A stretch of 64,000 nucleotides of DNA from Kutzneria buriramensis (GTDB lineage: Bacteria > Actinomycetota > Actinomycetes > Mycobacteriales > Pseudonocardiaceae), in contig NZ_QUNO01000025.1 of the NCBI RefSeq assembly GCF_003387475.1, positions 62,001 through 126,000 of the forward strand, written 5' to 3'. Below the pieces are notes generated by a model, which saw nothing but the letters and a program-made list of their open reading frames with translations, had not been told where the DNA came from and ran no database searches. Positions 56,063-64,000 of this stretch are shown in pieces. The translations under genes were made by a program, and so were the position numbers. How positions within the stretch are numbered: position 1 is the stretch's first letter; each line of letters opens with the position of its first letter.

Positions 56063-58840
56063 GTGCGGATCGGTGTGCTCGGCGCGGTCGAGCTGTGGGG
56101 GCCCGACGGAAGCCCGGTGAGCGTCGGCGGCCAGCGGCCGCGGGCGCTGCTGGCGGCGCTGGCGTTGAGCGTGGGCCGGCCGGTGCCGACCGAGCAGTTG
56201 GTGGACGCGGTGTACGGCGAGGAGCCGCCCGGCAACGCCCAGCACGCGTTGCAGTCGCAGGTGTCGAGAATCCGGGCCCTGCTGCCGACGGGCAGCCTGG
56301 CCAAGCACCCGGTCGGCTACGTGCTGACGATCGACCCGGACGAGGTGGACGCGCACCGGTTCGAGCGGCTGGCGGCGGAGGGCCGGCAGCTGCTGGCGCT
56401 GGGTGATCACGGAGGAGCCCGGAAGGCGCTGACGGAGGCGCTGGAGCTGTGGCGGGGCCCGGCACCGACGGTGCGGCTGGACGACCTGCGGCTGGCGGCG
56501 ATCGAGGACCGTGTGGAGACGGACCTGGCGCTGGGGCGGCCGGACGTGGCGGAGCTGCGCCAGCTGACGAAAGAGAACCCGTACCGGGAAAGGCTGCGCG
56601 GCCAGCTGATGCGGGCACTGGCGGCGGACGGCCGGCAGGCGGAGGCGCTGGCGAGCTTCGACGACGCCCGCCGCACGCTGGCGGACGAGTTCGGCGCGGA
56701 CCCATCGGCGGAGCTGGCGGACGCCCACCTGGCGGTGCTGCGCGGCGCGAACCCGATGCGGCCGGTGCCGGCCCAGCTGACGAGCTTCGTCGGACGGGAC
56801 AACGAGATCCGGCACGTGAAAGACGCGCTGCAAACCTCGAGACTGGTGACGATCATCGGCCCGGGTGGCGCGGGCAAGACCCGGCTGGCGGTCGAGTCGG
56901 CGCGGCGGGTGAGCGAGGTGTGCTTCGTCGAGCTGGCGGTAGTCGGTGACGGCGAGCGGGTGCCGCAGGCGGTGATCGGCGCGCTCGGCCTCCGCGACGC
57001 CGGCCTGTTCGCGGGCGGCGAGGCGCCGGATCCGGTGGCACGGCTGGTTTCCGGCCTCACCGACCGGCGGATTCTGTTGTTGCTGGACAACTGCGAGCAC
57101 GTCGTCGACGGCGTCGCCCGCTTGGCCCGGCACCTGTTGGGGGCCTGTGCGGGGCTGAGGATCCTGGCCACCAGCCGGGAAGCCCTTGGGGTGACAGGGG
57201 AATCGCTCTGCCCGCTACCGCCGCTGCCGGCCCCGGACACGATCCGCCTGTTCGAGGAGCGGGCGAAGGCGGTCCGCCCGGGCTACCACCTCGACGCGGA
57301 CACGGTCGGGCGCATCTGCGCGGCGGTGGACGGCCTGCCGCTGGGCATCGAACTCGCGGCGGCGCGGCTCCGGTCGTTCGAACTGGACGAGGTGGAGAGC
57401 CGGCTCCGGCAGCTCTCGCACGGCGACCGCACGGCCGAGCCCCGGCACCAGACGTTGCGCGCGGTGGTGGCCTGGAGCTGGGACCTGCTGGCCGAGGACG
57501 AGCGCGCGATGGCCGCGAGGCTGTCGGTTTTCGCCGGCGGGGCAAGGCTTTCCGCCGCCGAGGAGGTATGCGGCCTGCCGGCGGACGTGCTGGCCGGCCT
57601 GGTCGACAAGTCGCTGGTGGAGGTCAGCGCGGGCCGCTACCGCATGCTGGAGACGGTCCGCGCGTTCTGCGCCGAGCAGCTCGGCGACGACACCGAGCGG
57701 GTCCGCCGCCGGCACGCCGAGTACTTCCTCCGCCTGGCCGAGGACGCCGAGCCACGCCTGCGCACCGGCGAGCAGCTGGCGTGGATGGCCAGGCTGACCG
57801 CGGAGCACGCCAACCTGATGTCGGCGCTGCGCTGGGCGGTGGACTCGGATCGGGCGAGCGCGCTCCGGCTGGCGGCGAACACCACCTGGTACCTCTACCT
57901 GCGGGGTCTGCGCAGTGAGGGCATGCCGCTGGTGGTCGAGCTGATGTCGGTGCTGGGCAAGGAGGTCCCGGCCGGCCTCGGCGAGGAGTACGCGATCTGC
58001 GCGATCAGCGCCAACATGCACCTGGACCGCATCGAGGACGTGATGCGGGAACCCGGCCGCAAGCTCCGGTTCCCGTACCTGGTGATGCTGTGGGCGGCGA
58101 TCGGCACCGCCGAGGTGATCACCATGGAGCTCTTCGACGACGATCCGTGGTCGCTGGCGTTCATCCAGACCGCGGAGGGCCTGCGCACGCTCTCCTTCGG
58201 CGACCTCGCCGCCTCACGCGCGGCCTTCGGGCAGGCGCTGACGTCGTTCCGCGAGGTCGGCGACCGGTGGGGGATCGCAAACGTGCTCGACCAGCTCGCC
58301 GGGATCGAGACGCTGGAGGGCAATCCGGCGGCGGCGCTGACGCTGCTCGACGAGGCGATCGACGTCATCGGCCAGCTCGGCGACGCCGAGGACGCCGCCG
58401 AGCTGCGCTGCCGGCGGGCCGACAACCTGCTGCGCGTCGGGGACGTCGCCGGCGCGCGGGCGATCTACGCGCAGGTGGCCGAGCGCGGCACGCCGCCGAC
58501 GCTGGCCGCCGCGCACCGGGGCCTGGGCGAGATCGCCCGGCTGGCCGGCGACCTCGCCGCGGCCCGTGAGCTGCACGAGAGGGCGCTCACCGAGTACGAG
58601 CCGGGCCCGGTGATCGCCGCCGAGATCCGGCCGCGGATCCTGTGCGGGCTGGGCCTCATCGCCGCCGCGCAGGGCGACGCCGAGCTGGCCCGTGAGCGCT
58701 TCGAGCAGGCCCGTGAGGAGGCCCTGACCAGGTACAACCTGCCCGCGGCGGCGTTCGCCGAGCAGGGCCTGTCCGACGGCGAACTGACCTGGGAGCAGGC
58801 CCTTCACCGCCTCCGTGAGCGCTTCGTGAGCAACTGGTGA
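56063..58840 (+). CDS. AfsR/SARP-like regulator (BTAD, NB-ARC, TPR)
   Basis: 925 residues. OmpR-type winged helix (about 1-90, starting MRIGVLGAVELWGPDG), bacterial transcriptional activation domain (about 95-235), NB-ARC ATPase with P-loop TIIGPGGAGKTRLAVE near 265 and LLLLDNCEHV near 330, and a C-terminal helical-repeat region (TPR-like, about 600-920). Such proteins control secondary metabolism or development in actinomycetes. GTG 56063 lies 6 nt after CAGAAT (56051-56056), so it may be leaderless. It precedes two same-strand genes and may regulate them. Confidence 0.9.
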   Translation: MRIGVLGAVELWGPDGSPVSVGGQRPRALLAALALSVGRPVPTEQLVDAVYGEEPPGNAQHALQSQVSRIRALLPTGSLAKHPVGYVLTIDPDEVDAHRFERLAAEGRQLLALGDHGGARKALTEALELWRGPAPTVRLDDLRLAAIEDRVETDLALGRPDVAELRQLTKENPYRERLRGQLMRALAADGRQAEALASFDDARRTLADEFGADPSAELADAHLAVLRGANPMRPVPAQLTSFVGRDNEIRHVKDALQTSRLVTIIGPGGAGKTRLAVESARRVSEVCFVELAVVGDGERVPQAVIGALGLRDAGLFAGGEAPDPVARLVSGLTDRRILLLLDNCEHVVDGVARLARHLLGACAGLRILATSREALGVTGESLCPLPPLPAPDTIRLFEERAKAVRPGYHLDADTVGRICAAVDGLPLGIELAAARLRSFELDEVESRLRQLSHGDRTAEPRHQTLRAVVAWSWDLLAEDERAMAARLSVFAGGARLSAAEEVCGLPADVLAGLVDKSLVEVSAGRYRMLETVRAFCAEQLGDDTERVRRRHAEYFLRLAEDAEPRLRTGEQLAWMARLTAEHANLMSALRWAVDSDRASALRLAANTTWYLYLRGLRSEGMPLVVELMSVLGKEVPAGLGEEYAICAISANMHLDRIEDVMREPGRKLRFPYLVMLWAAIGTAEVITMELFDDDPWSLAFIQTAEGLRTLSFGDLAASRAAFGQALTSFREVGDRWGIANVLDQLAGIETLEGNPAAALTLLDEAIDVIGQLGDAEDAAELRCRRADNLLRVGDVAGARAIYAQVAERGTPPTLAAAHRGLGEIARLAGDLAAARELHERALTEYEPGPVIAAEIRPRILCGLGLIAAAQGDAELARERFEQAREEALTRYNLPAAAFAEQGLSDGELTWEQALHRLRERFVSNW

Positions 58841-58864
58841 ATCGCCGGCCGCAGAGTCTGCGGC

Positions 58865-60100
58865 ATGACGAAGAACATCCTGATCTCCGGAGCCAGCATC
58901 GCCGGCCCCGCCCTCGCCTACTGGCTGCGTGAGCACGGCTACGACGTCACCGTCGTGGAGCGCGCGCCCGCCCCGCGCCCCGGCGGCTACAAGATCGACG
59001 TCCGCGGCAAGGCCATGGAGGTGCTGCGGCGGATGGGCCTGGTCGACGAGGTCCGCAGGCACCACACCGACATGCGCGGCGGCGCGTTCCTCGACGGCAA
59101 GGGCCGTACCATCGTCGAGATGGACGCCGATACCGTCGGCTTCCGCGACCCGACCGACGTCGAGGTGCTGCGCGGCGACCTGGCCCGCATCCTGCTCGCC
59201 GCCACCCAGGGCGTCGAGTACGTCTACGGCGACTCGATCACCGCGATCACCGAGGACGACCACGGCGTCGCCGTGACGTTCGAGCGGTCCCTGCCGCGCC
59301 GGTTCGACCTCGTGATCGGCGCCGACGGCCTGCACTCCACGGTCCGCGCGCTGGCCTTCGGCCCGGAGGAGCGGTTCCTGCGCTCGCTCGGCCACCACAT
59401 CGCCATCTTCAGCGTGCCCAACATGCTCGATCTGGACCGCTGGGAGACCATCCAGGCGGAGAAGGGCCGCACCCTCAACGTCTACAGCACCCGGCAGGAC
59501 AGCCAGGCCAAGGCCGCCTTCATGTTCACCTCGCCGGCTCAGCAGTACGGGCGCCGCGACACCGCCCGCCAGCAGCAGATCCTGGCCGAGGTCTTCGCCG
59601 AGCACGGCTGGATCGCGCCGAACCTGCTGGCCGCCATGCCGGACGCGCCCGACTTCTACTTCGACGGCATGAGCGTGGTGGAGATGGAGCACTGGTCCAC
59701 CGGCCGGGTCGCGCTGGTCGGCGACGCCGCCTACTCGCCGTCGCCGGCGTCCGGCCAGGGCACGAGCCTGGCGCTGGTCGGGGCGTACGTGCTGGCCGGC
59801 GAGCTGGCGGCCGCCAAGGGTGACCACATGGCGGCCTTCGTGGCGTACGAGGAGCGAATGCGCCATTTCGTCACCGTCAACCAGGCGCAGTCCAAGAACA
59901 TCAAGCGAATGGTCGCCGGCTCCGGTCTCATGCTCCGGCTCAACGCCCTGATGATGCGGCTGATGCCCTACATGCCGGGCGCCGCGAAGATCATGGACAA
60001 GGTCCTCGCCGAGATCCGCGAGGTCTCCAACGCCATCGATCTGCCCGACTACGAAAGTCGCCCGGGATCGAGGACCGAAGCTGTCCGCAATGGCTCCTAG
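58865..60100 (+). CDS. FAD-dependent monooxygenase, TetX-like
   Basis: 411 residues. FAD-binding Rossmann motif ILISGASIAGPALAYWLREHG, the GADGLHSTVRALAFG segment that contacts FAD and NAD(P)H, and the GRVALVGDAAYSPSPASGQGTSLAL motif. This is the aromatic hydroxylase/tetracycline-inactivating monooxygenase fold. Substrate unknown. A small inverted repeat CCGCAG-N3-CTGCGG (58849-58863) abuts the ATG and could fold at the start of the message. Same strand as the regulator before it, 24 bp apart. Confidence 0.9.
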   Translation: MTKNILISGASIAGPALAYWLREHGYDVTVVERAPAPRPGGYKIDVRGKAMEVLRRMGLVDEVRRHHTDMRGGAFLDGKGRTIVEMDADTVGFRDPTDVEVLRGDLARILLAATQGVEYVYGDSITAITEDDHGVAVTFERSLPRRFDLVIGADGLHSTVRALAFGPEERFLRSLGHHIAIFSVPNMLDLDRWETIQAEKGRTLNVYSTRQDSQAKAAFMFTSPAQQYGRRDTARQQQILAEVFAEHGWIAPNLLAAMPDAPDFYFDGMSVVEMEHWSTGRVALVGDAAYSPSPASGQGTSLALVGAYVLAGELAAAKGDHMAAFVAYEERMRHFVTVNQAQSKNIKRMVAGSGLMLRLNALMMRLMPYMPGAAKIMDKVLAEIREVSNAIDLPDYESRPGSRTEAVRNGS

Positions 60101-60141
60101 TGTGGTCCTCAACAGGGAAGACACCACGAAAGGCGGCGGAG

Positions 60142-60654
60142 ATGACCACCACCGAGCAGCGGCTGACCGGCGAGCACGCGGAGATGCTGGAGACCCTGGG
60201 CAAGCACCGGTTCTTCCTGCGCCTCACCGTCCAGGGCCTGACCGACGAGCAGGCCGCGCTCACGCCGACCGCCAGCGAGCTCTGCCTCGGCGGCCTGATC
60301 AAGCACGTCACCAAGGCCGAGCTGGGCTGGATCGACTTCGCGCTCGGCGGCCCCGAGACCGACAAGGGCCCCGACTACGAGGGGCACCTGAACAGCTTCC
60401 GGATGCTGCCCGGCGAGACCCTTGAAGGCCTGCTCGCCGAGTACGAGGCCGCCGCCAGGCGCACCGACGAGCTGGTGGCATCGGGCGTCGACCTGAACAA
60501 GAGCTGGCCGCTGCCGGAGGCGCCGTGGTTCGAGCCGGGCGCGAGCTGGTCGATCCGCCGCGTGCTGATGCACATCATCGCCGAGACCGCCCAGCACGCG
60601 GGTCACGCGGACATCATCCGCGAGACCATCGACGGCCAGAAGTCCATGGGCTGA
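60142..60654 (+). CDS. DinB-family protein
   Basis: 170 residues of the DinB/YfiT four-helix bundle. Putative metal His residues are in LIKHVTKAELGW, RVLMHIIAETAQHAGH; members are thiol-dependent S-transferases or hydrolases, and in actinobacteria some use mycothiol. ATG 60142 has GGCGGAG upstream. It is convergent with a monooxygenase gene, separated by a terminator. Confidence 0.87.
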   Translation: MTTTEQRLTGEHAEMLETLGKHRFFLRLTVQGLTDEQAALTPTASELCLGGLIKHVTKAELGWIDFALGGPETDKGPDYEGHLNSFRMLPGETLEGLLAEYEAAARRTDELVASGVDLNKSWPLPEAPWFEPGASWSIRRVLMHIIAETAQHAGHADIIRETIDGQKSMG

Positions 60655-60662
60655 CAGGGTTG

Positions 60663-60692
60663 TGGGGGTCTCGACGAGCGACGAGACCCCCA
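60663..60692. terminator. Bidirectional hairpin terminator
   Basis: Perfect 11-bp arms (60663-60673, 60682-60692) with an eight-base loop between the convergent DinB and monooxygenase genes. Confidence 0.7.
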
Positions 60693-60697
60693 ACCCC

Positions 60698-61951
60698 TCA
60701 GCTCAGATACGTCTTCACCGACAGGTCGTCGTCCGGACCGCCGACCGCGCCGACGTAGCCGTCGGGGCGGACCAGCACCCGCACGCCGTCGATCGTCAGC
60801 AGGGTGAAGTCCTTGTGCCGCAACTCGTCCTGCCAAGGCGCGCGGTAGCCCGCCTTCGGGCCGTCCCAGTCGACGAGGTTGCGCGACAGCGGGCTGTCCG
60901 GGTAGCCGAGGCCCAGCTGGCGGTGCTCGGGGCTCGTGCCGGCCTCGATGCCGCCGGTGCCCTCCCGGACGGCCGTGGCGATCTTCTCCAGGCCGTCCGA
61001 ACTGGTGCTCAGCGTCCACTCCGCGATCGGCAGCCGCTCCTGCTCGTACGTGTCGAGCAGGGCGTCGCCGGCCTCGCCGCTGATCACCGCGGCGAGCTTC
61101 CAGCCCAGGTTGTAGGCGTCCTGGATGCCGGTGTTCATGCCGAGGCCGCCGGCCGGCGGGTGCACGTGCGCGGCGTCACCGGCCAGGAAAACGTTGCCCA
61201 CGCGGAACTTCCGCACCATCCGGACGTTCACGTGGTAGGTCGACAGCCAGGTCGGGTTGCTCAGTCGAACGCCCGGCAGCCCCACCATCTTGTCGAACAG
61301 CCGCTGGAACACCTCCAGCGACGGCTCTTCCGTCATCTCGTCCAGCGCCGCGATCTGCACCTGCCACTGCGGGACCGTGCGGAACGGCGTGAGCGCGTAG
61401 AAACCGTTGCCGATCCACATGTGTCCGGTCGAGGGGTCGAGGCCGTCCACCTCGACGTCGCCGAGAAGCATCGCGGTGTCGCCGCCGCCGGACACGCCCT
61501 CCAGCTGCACGCCGAGCAGCTTGCGGACCGTGCTGCGGCCGCCGTCGCAGCCGACGATGTAGTCGGCGTCGATCCCGCCCTGGCTGGTCGTGCCGTCGAG
61601 GTCGAGCAGTTCGGTGTCCAGCTCCACCTTCACGCCGTGCTCGGCCAGCTTGTCCCGCAACGCCTCCTCGACCTTCCACTGTGGAATGATCAGCGCGTTG
61701 CCGTCCACGTCGTTGCGGTACTCGCCGTTGACGTACAGCCGCATCATCGAGTGCCGCCCGGCCGCCAGGATCTCGTCCCGGATCCCGAAGTCCGCGAACA
61801 CCTCCAGGGTGCGGTCCTGGATGCCCTTGCCGCGCGAGCCCTGGAAGTACGCCGGCGCCTTGTCGATCACCCGCACCGGCACGTCGCGCCGAGCCAGGTC
61901 CAACGCCATGGCCAGGCCCGTCGGGCCAGCCCCCACAACCAACACCGTCAT
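60698..61951 (-). CDS. FAD-dependent monooxygenase, PheA/TfdB-type hydroxylase family
   Basis: 417 residues. VLVVGAGPTGLAMALDLARRDVPV binds FAD; GCDGGRSTVRKLLG and FLAGDAAHVHPPAGGLGMNTGIQDAYNLGWKLA are the conserved aromatic-hydroxylase motifs. These enzymes hydroxylate phenols, polyketides or antibiotics such as rifampicin. It is co-transcribed with the TetR gene (ATGA overlap), so probably induced by its own substrate. One palindrome copy at 61675-61685. Confidence 0.92.
   Translation of the reverse strand: MTVLVVGAGPTGLAMALDLARRDVPVRVIDKAPAYFQGSRGKGIQDRTLEVFADFGIRDEILAAGRHSMMRLYVNGEYRNDVDGNALIIPQWKVEEALRDKLAEHGVKVELDTELLDLDGTTSQGGIDADYIVGCDGGRSTVRKLLGVQLEGVSGGGDTAMLLGDVEVDGLDPSTGHMWIGNGFYALTPFRTVPQWQVQIAALDEMTEEPSLEVFQRLFDKMVGLPGVRLSNPTWLSTYHVNVRMVRKFRVGNVFLAGDAAHVHPPAGGLGMNTGIQDAYNLGWKLAAVISGEAGDALLDTYEQERLPIAEWTLSTSSDGLEKIATAVREGTGGIEAGTSPEHRQLGLGYPDSPLSRNLVDWDGPKAGYRAPWQDELRHKDFTLLTIDGVRVLVRPDGYVGAVGGPDDDLSVKTYLS
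61675..61685. repeat. TCCACWGTGGA dispersed palindrome, copy 8
   Basis: TCCACTGTGGA in the monooxygenase gene, on the minus strand read as Ile-Pro-Gln-Trp, a third codon frame. Confidence 0.5.
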
Positions 61952-62532
61952 TTCGCTCCCCCTGTCAGTCCGTCCATCAAGAGCGCGAGCAGTTGCTCGC
62001 GCAGTCCGTCCATGCCCCGCTCGGCCAGCAGCGACGGGAACCGCCCCGCCATGTTCGGCGCGGCCATCACCACCGCGAGCACCGTCGCGTACAGCACGTC
62101 GAAGTCCACGTCGCGGCGGAAGACGCCCGTCTCGACGCCGCGTTCGTGCAGCTCCCGCAGGTCGGCCGGCAGTGCGTCGGTGGTCAGCGGCTCCCGCGCC
62201 GAATAGCCGCCGATGCCTTCCTGCAACGCCAGCGCCACGATCAACGGCCGGTTGTGCACGAGGTCGAAGAGCGTCGAGAACGCCTGCCGCATGCCTTCGT
62301 ACGGCGCCAGCCCGCGGACCTCGGCCAGGGCGTCGCGCCAGGCCTTGGTCATGCCGCCGAACTCGTGCTCGACAACCGCCTTGAACAGGCCTTCCTTGCT
62401 GCCGAAGTGGTGGTAGATCATCCGCTCGTTCACGCCCGAGCGCTGCACGATCTCCCTGATCCGCGTCCCCTTCAGCCCGCTGAGCGCGAACTCCTCGGCG
62501 GCGGCTTGCAGCAACACGGCCCGGCTGTCCAT
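61948..62532 (-). CDS. TetR-family regulator of the adjacent monooxygenase
   Basis: 194 residues from ATG 62532. HTH: KGTRIREIVQRSGVNERMIYHHFGSKEGLFKAV. First in a two-gene operon with the monooxygenase (overlap ATGA). A perfect palindrome lies immediately upstream of the start, so it probably represses its own operon until an aromatic inducer binds (inference). Confidence 0.9.
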   Translation of the reverse strand: MDSRAVLLQAAAEEFALSGLKGTRIREIVQRSGVNERMIYHHFGSKEGLFKAVVEHEFGGMTKAWRDALAEVRGLAPYEGMRQAFSTLFDLVHNRPLIVALALQEGIGGYSAREPLTTDALPADLRELHERGVETGVFRRDVDFDVLYATVLAVVMAAPNMAGRFPSLLAERGMDGLREQLLALLMDGLTGGAK

Positions 62533-62550
62533 GCAGTAAATGTTTACTGC
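62533..62550. promoter_or_regulatory. TetR operator GCAGTAAA-TG-TTTACTGC
   Basis: Perfect 8-bp arms two bases apart, touching the TetR start codon. Typical size and place for TetR autoregulation; AT-rich against a GC-rich background. Confidence 0.7.
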
Positions 62551-62564
62551 ACCCGCGTCGCCTG

Positions 62565-63737
62565 TCAAGCGAGTCGGTCGGCCCGGGCGTTGAGATAGCG
62601 CTGTTGGGGCAGGCTCATCGCCCGCCGGGCCGCCTCGTGATAGGCCGTTCGCGCGCCGTCGCGGTCGCCGGACATCTCCAGCAGGTGGGCGCGAACCGAG
62701 TGCAGGCGGTGGTCGTCGGCGAGGCGGTCGTCCAGCAGGGCCAGGGCCTTGGTCGGCCCGTCGACCATCGCGACGGCGACGACGTGGTTCAGCGCCACCA
62801 CGGGGTTGTCGGAGATCCGGAGCAGCAGTTCGTACAGGCCGACGATCTGCGGCCAGTCCGTTTCGGCATAGCTGGGAGCCTCGTCATGCACTGCCGCGAT
62901 GGCCGCCTGGAGCTGGTACGGCCCGGGCGGCCCCTGTTCCAGCGCCTTGGTCACCAGCCGCGCGCCCTCGGCGATGTCATTGGCGCGCCACAGGTTCCGG
63001 TCCTGCTCGGCCATCGGCACCAGCTCGCCGTTCGGGCCCGTACGAGCCGGCCGGCGGGCGTCGGTGAGCAGCATCAAGGCCAGCAGGCCGGCGACCTCCG
63101 GGTCGTCGGGGCGCAGCCGGCGCACCATGCGGGTCAGCCGGATCGCCTCGGCGGCCAGCTCGACCCGGTGCAGCGACGGGCCGGCGGTGCTCGCGTAGCC
63201 CTCGTTGAAGATCAGGTACAGCACGCGCAGCACCACCGGCAGCCGATCCTCGGCCGGCAGTCCGAACGGCACGCCGCTGGCCCTGACGGTCTGCTTGGCC
63301 CGGCTGATCCGCCGCGTCATCGTCGCCTCGGGCACCAGGAACGCCCGCGCGATCTCGGCGGTGGTCAGGCCGCCGACCGCCCGTAGCGTCAAGGCGATCT
63401 GCGACGGCGGCGACAGACTCGGGTGGCAGCACAGGAAAAGCAGCACCAGCGAGTCGTCGTCGGCCGGCGCCGGCGTGTAGTGCTCGGGCAGCACCCAGGT
63501 GCTTTCCCTTTGCTGGCGGGCACTTTCGCTGCGCAGCAGGTCGGTGAGCCGGCGCGACGCCACCGTGATCAGCCACGCCTTGGGGTTGTCCGGCCTGTCA
63601 ACCGACCACTGCTGGGTCGCCGCGAGCAGCGCCTCCTGCACCGCGTCCTCGGCGGCGTCGAAGTGGCCGTAGCGGCGGACCACGGCGGCGAGAACCTGCG
63701 GCGCCAGCTCCCGCAGGTCCGCAAAGCCGCTGGTCAC
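62565..63737 (-). CDS. ECF42 RNA polymerase sigma factor (DUF6596)
   Basis: 390 residues. Sigma region 2 (LAAVVRRYGHFDAAEDAVQEALLAA) and region 4 (LTLRAVGGLTTAEIARAFLVPEATMTRRI) are followed by a 200-residue DUF6596/TPR-like C-terminus (LYLIFNEGYAST; LNHVVAVAMVDGP). ECF42 factors need no anti-sigma factor and are paired with DGPF/YCII proteins. GTG 63737 overlaps the YCII stop (GTGA), so they are coupled. Confidence 0.92.
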   Translation of the reverse strand: MTSGFADLRELAPQVLAAVVRRYGHFDAAEDAVQEALLAATQQWSVDRPDNPKAWLITVASRRLTDLLRSESARQQRESTWVLPEHYTPAPADDDSLVLLFLCCHPSLSPPSQIALTLRAVGGLTTAEIARAFLVPEATMTRRISRAKQTVRASGVPFGLPAEDRLPVVLRVLYLIFNEGYASTAGPSLHRVELAAEAIRLTRMVRRLRPDDPEVAGLLALMLLTDARRPARTGPNGELVPMAEQDRNLWRANDIAEGARLVTKALEQGPPGPYQLQAAIAAVHDEAPSYAETDWPQIVGLYELLLRISDNPVVALNHVVAVAMVDGPTKALALLDDRLADDHRLHSVRAHLLEMSGDRDGARTAYHEAARRAMSLPQQRYLNARADRLA

Positions 63738-64000
63738 AGGTCCATCTCGTGCCGGCTCTCCGCGATCGGCCGGATGTCGATCACGGCGTCGGCGTAGTCC
63801 GCGGGGCCGGGCACCTGCATCAGGCGGGTGGCGATCGCGGTGGCGCGGTCGTAGCTGTCGCACTCGACCACCCAGTAGCCGGCCAGCACCTCCTGCGTCT
63901 CGGCGTACGGGCCGTCGGTGGCGACGATCTCGCCGTTGCGCAGATGCACGCGGCGCGCGTGCACCGGCGCGGTCAGGCCGCGGGTCTCCACCAGCTCGCC
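63734..64000 (-). CDS. YCII/DGPF-domain protein (partial, N-terminus outside window)
   Basis: The C-terminal 85 or more residues of a YCII-related protein: EIVATDGPYAETQEVLAGYWVVECDS contains the DGPF-type motif (here DGPYAET), followed by IDIRPIAESRHEMDL. The first 20 to 40 residues are cut off by the window edge. Partner gene of the ECF42 sigma factor; probable role in the same signalling unit, mechanism unknown. Confidence 0.88.
   Translation of the reverse strand, partial: GELVETRGLTAPVHARRVHLRNGEIVATDGPYAETQEVLAGYWVVECDSYDRATAIATRLMQVPGPADYADAVIDIRPIAESRHEMDL

Overview
The window is high-GC actinobacterial chromosome. GTG starts, 1-8 bp start/stop overlaps, a mycothiol-dependent formaldehyde dehydrogenase, a germacradienol/geosmin synthase, a SARP-like NB-ARC/TPR regulator and an ECF42 sigma factor with its DGPF partner together point to a filamentous actinomycete, probably Pseudonocardiaceae (Kutzneria/Amycolatopsis-like). 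The genus is inference. I see no rRNA, tRNA, insertion sequence, prophage or CRISPR array.

Region 1 (1-21.7 kb) is mostly core metabolism: pdxH, an EntS-type exporter with an iron-box-like operator over its start, an arginase-family enzyme with an unusual metal-site Cys, an aldose epimerase, an amidohydrolase, a TetR/acyl-CoA dehydrogenase divergent pair, a sugar kinase, citrate synthase, photolyase, an XRE-controlled ABC exporter operon, and a TetR-glpD operon divergent from an alkyl-DHAP-synthase-like flavoprotein.

Region 2 (21.8-26.5 kb) is a compact operon of a soluble FtsK/EccC-like ATPase, two short helical paralogues and two accessory proteins. It looks like a substrate/partner-translocase system related in design to type VII secretion, but with no membrane components nearby.

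Region 3 (26.6-46 kb) holds stress, envelope and detoxification genes: PRC-barrel/DUF2382 protein, VanZ-RDD protein, hydrolases, mycothiol-dependent formaldehyde dehydrogenase with a tandem GGCT-like protein, a self-sufficient CYP102-type P450 with a divergent PAS-LuxR regulator, a secreted GHL10/C39 pair, a PAP2 phosphatase and an orphan type II thioesterase.

Region 4 (46.8-53 kb) is the standout. Two tandem family 2B encapsulin shell proteins, each with a cyclic-nucleotide-binding-like domain, are followed without a gap by a bifunctional geosmin synthase (TGATG overlap with the second shell) and an isoprenyl diphosphate synthase. This reads as a two-component protein nanocompartment dedicated to making a volatile terpenoid from its prenyl precursor. 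Family 2B shells with terpene cyclases are known; the pairing with a two-domain geosmin synthase lacking an obvious disordered cargo-loading extension is what deserves testing.

Region 5 (53-64 kb) has a large secreted peptidase with sedolisin-type catalytic residues, an AfsR-like regulator, two FAD monooxygenases, a DinB protein, a TetR and an ECF42/YCII pair.

Three signals cut across regions: a dispersed 19-21 bp hairpin family (three copies), a second dispersed hairpin family (two copies), and an 11-bp palindrome TCCACWGTGGA found eight times, read in different codon frames. Many starts lie 6-8 nt after a -10-like hexamer, suggesting frequent leaderless transcripts.
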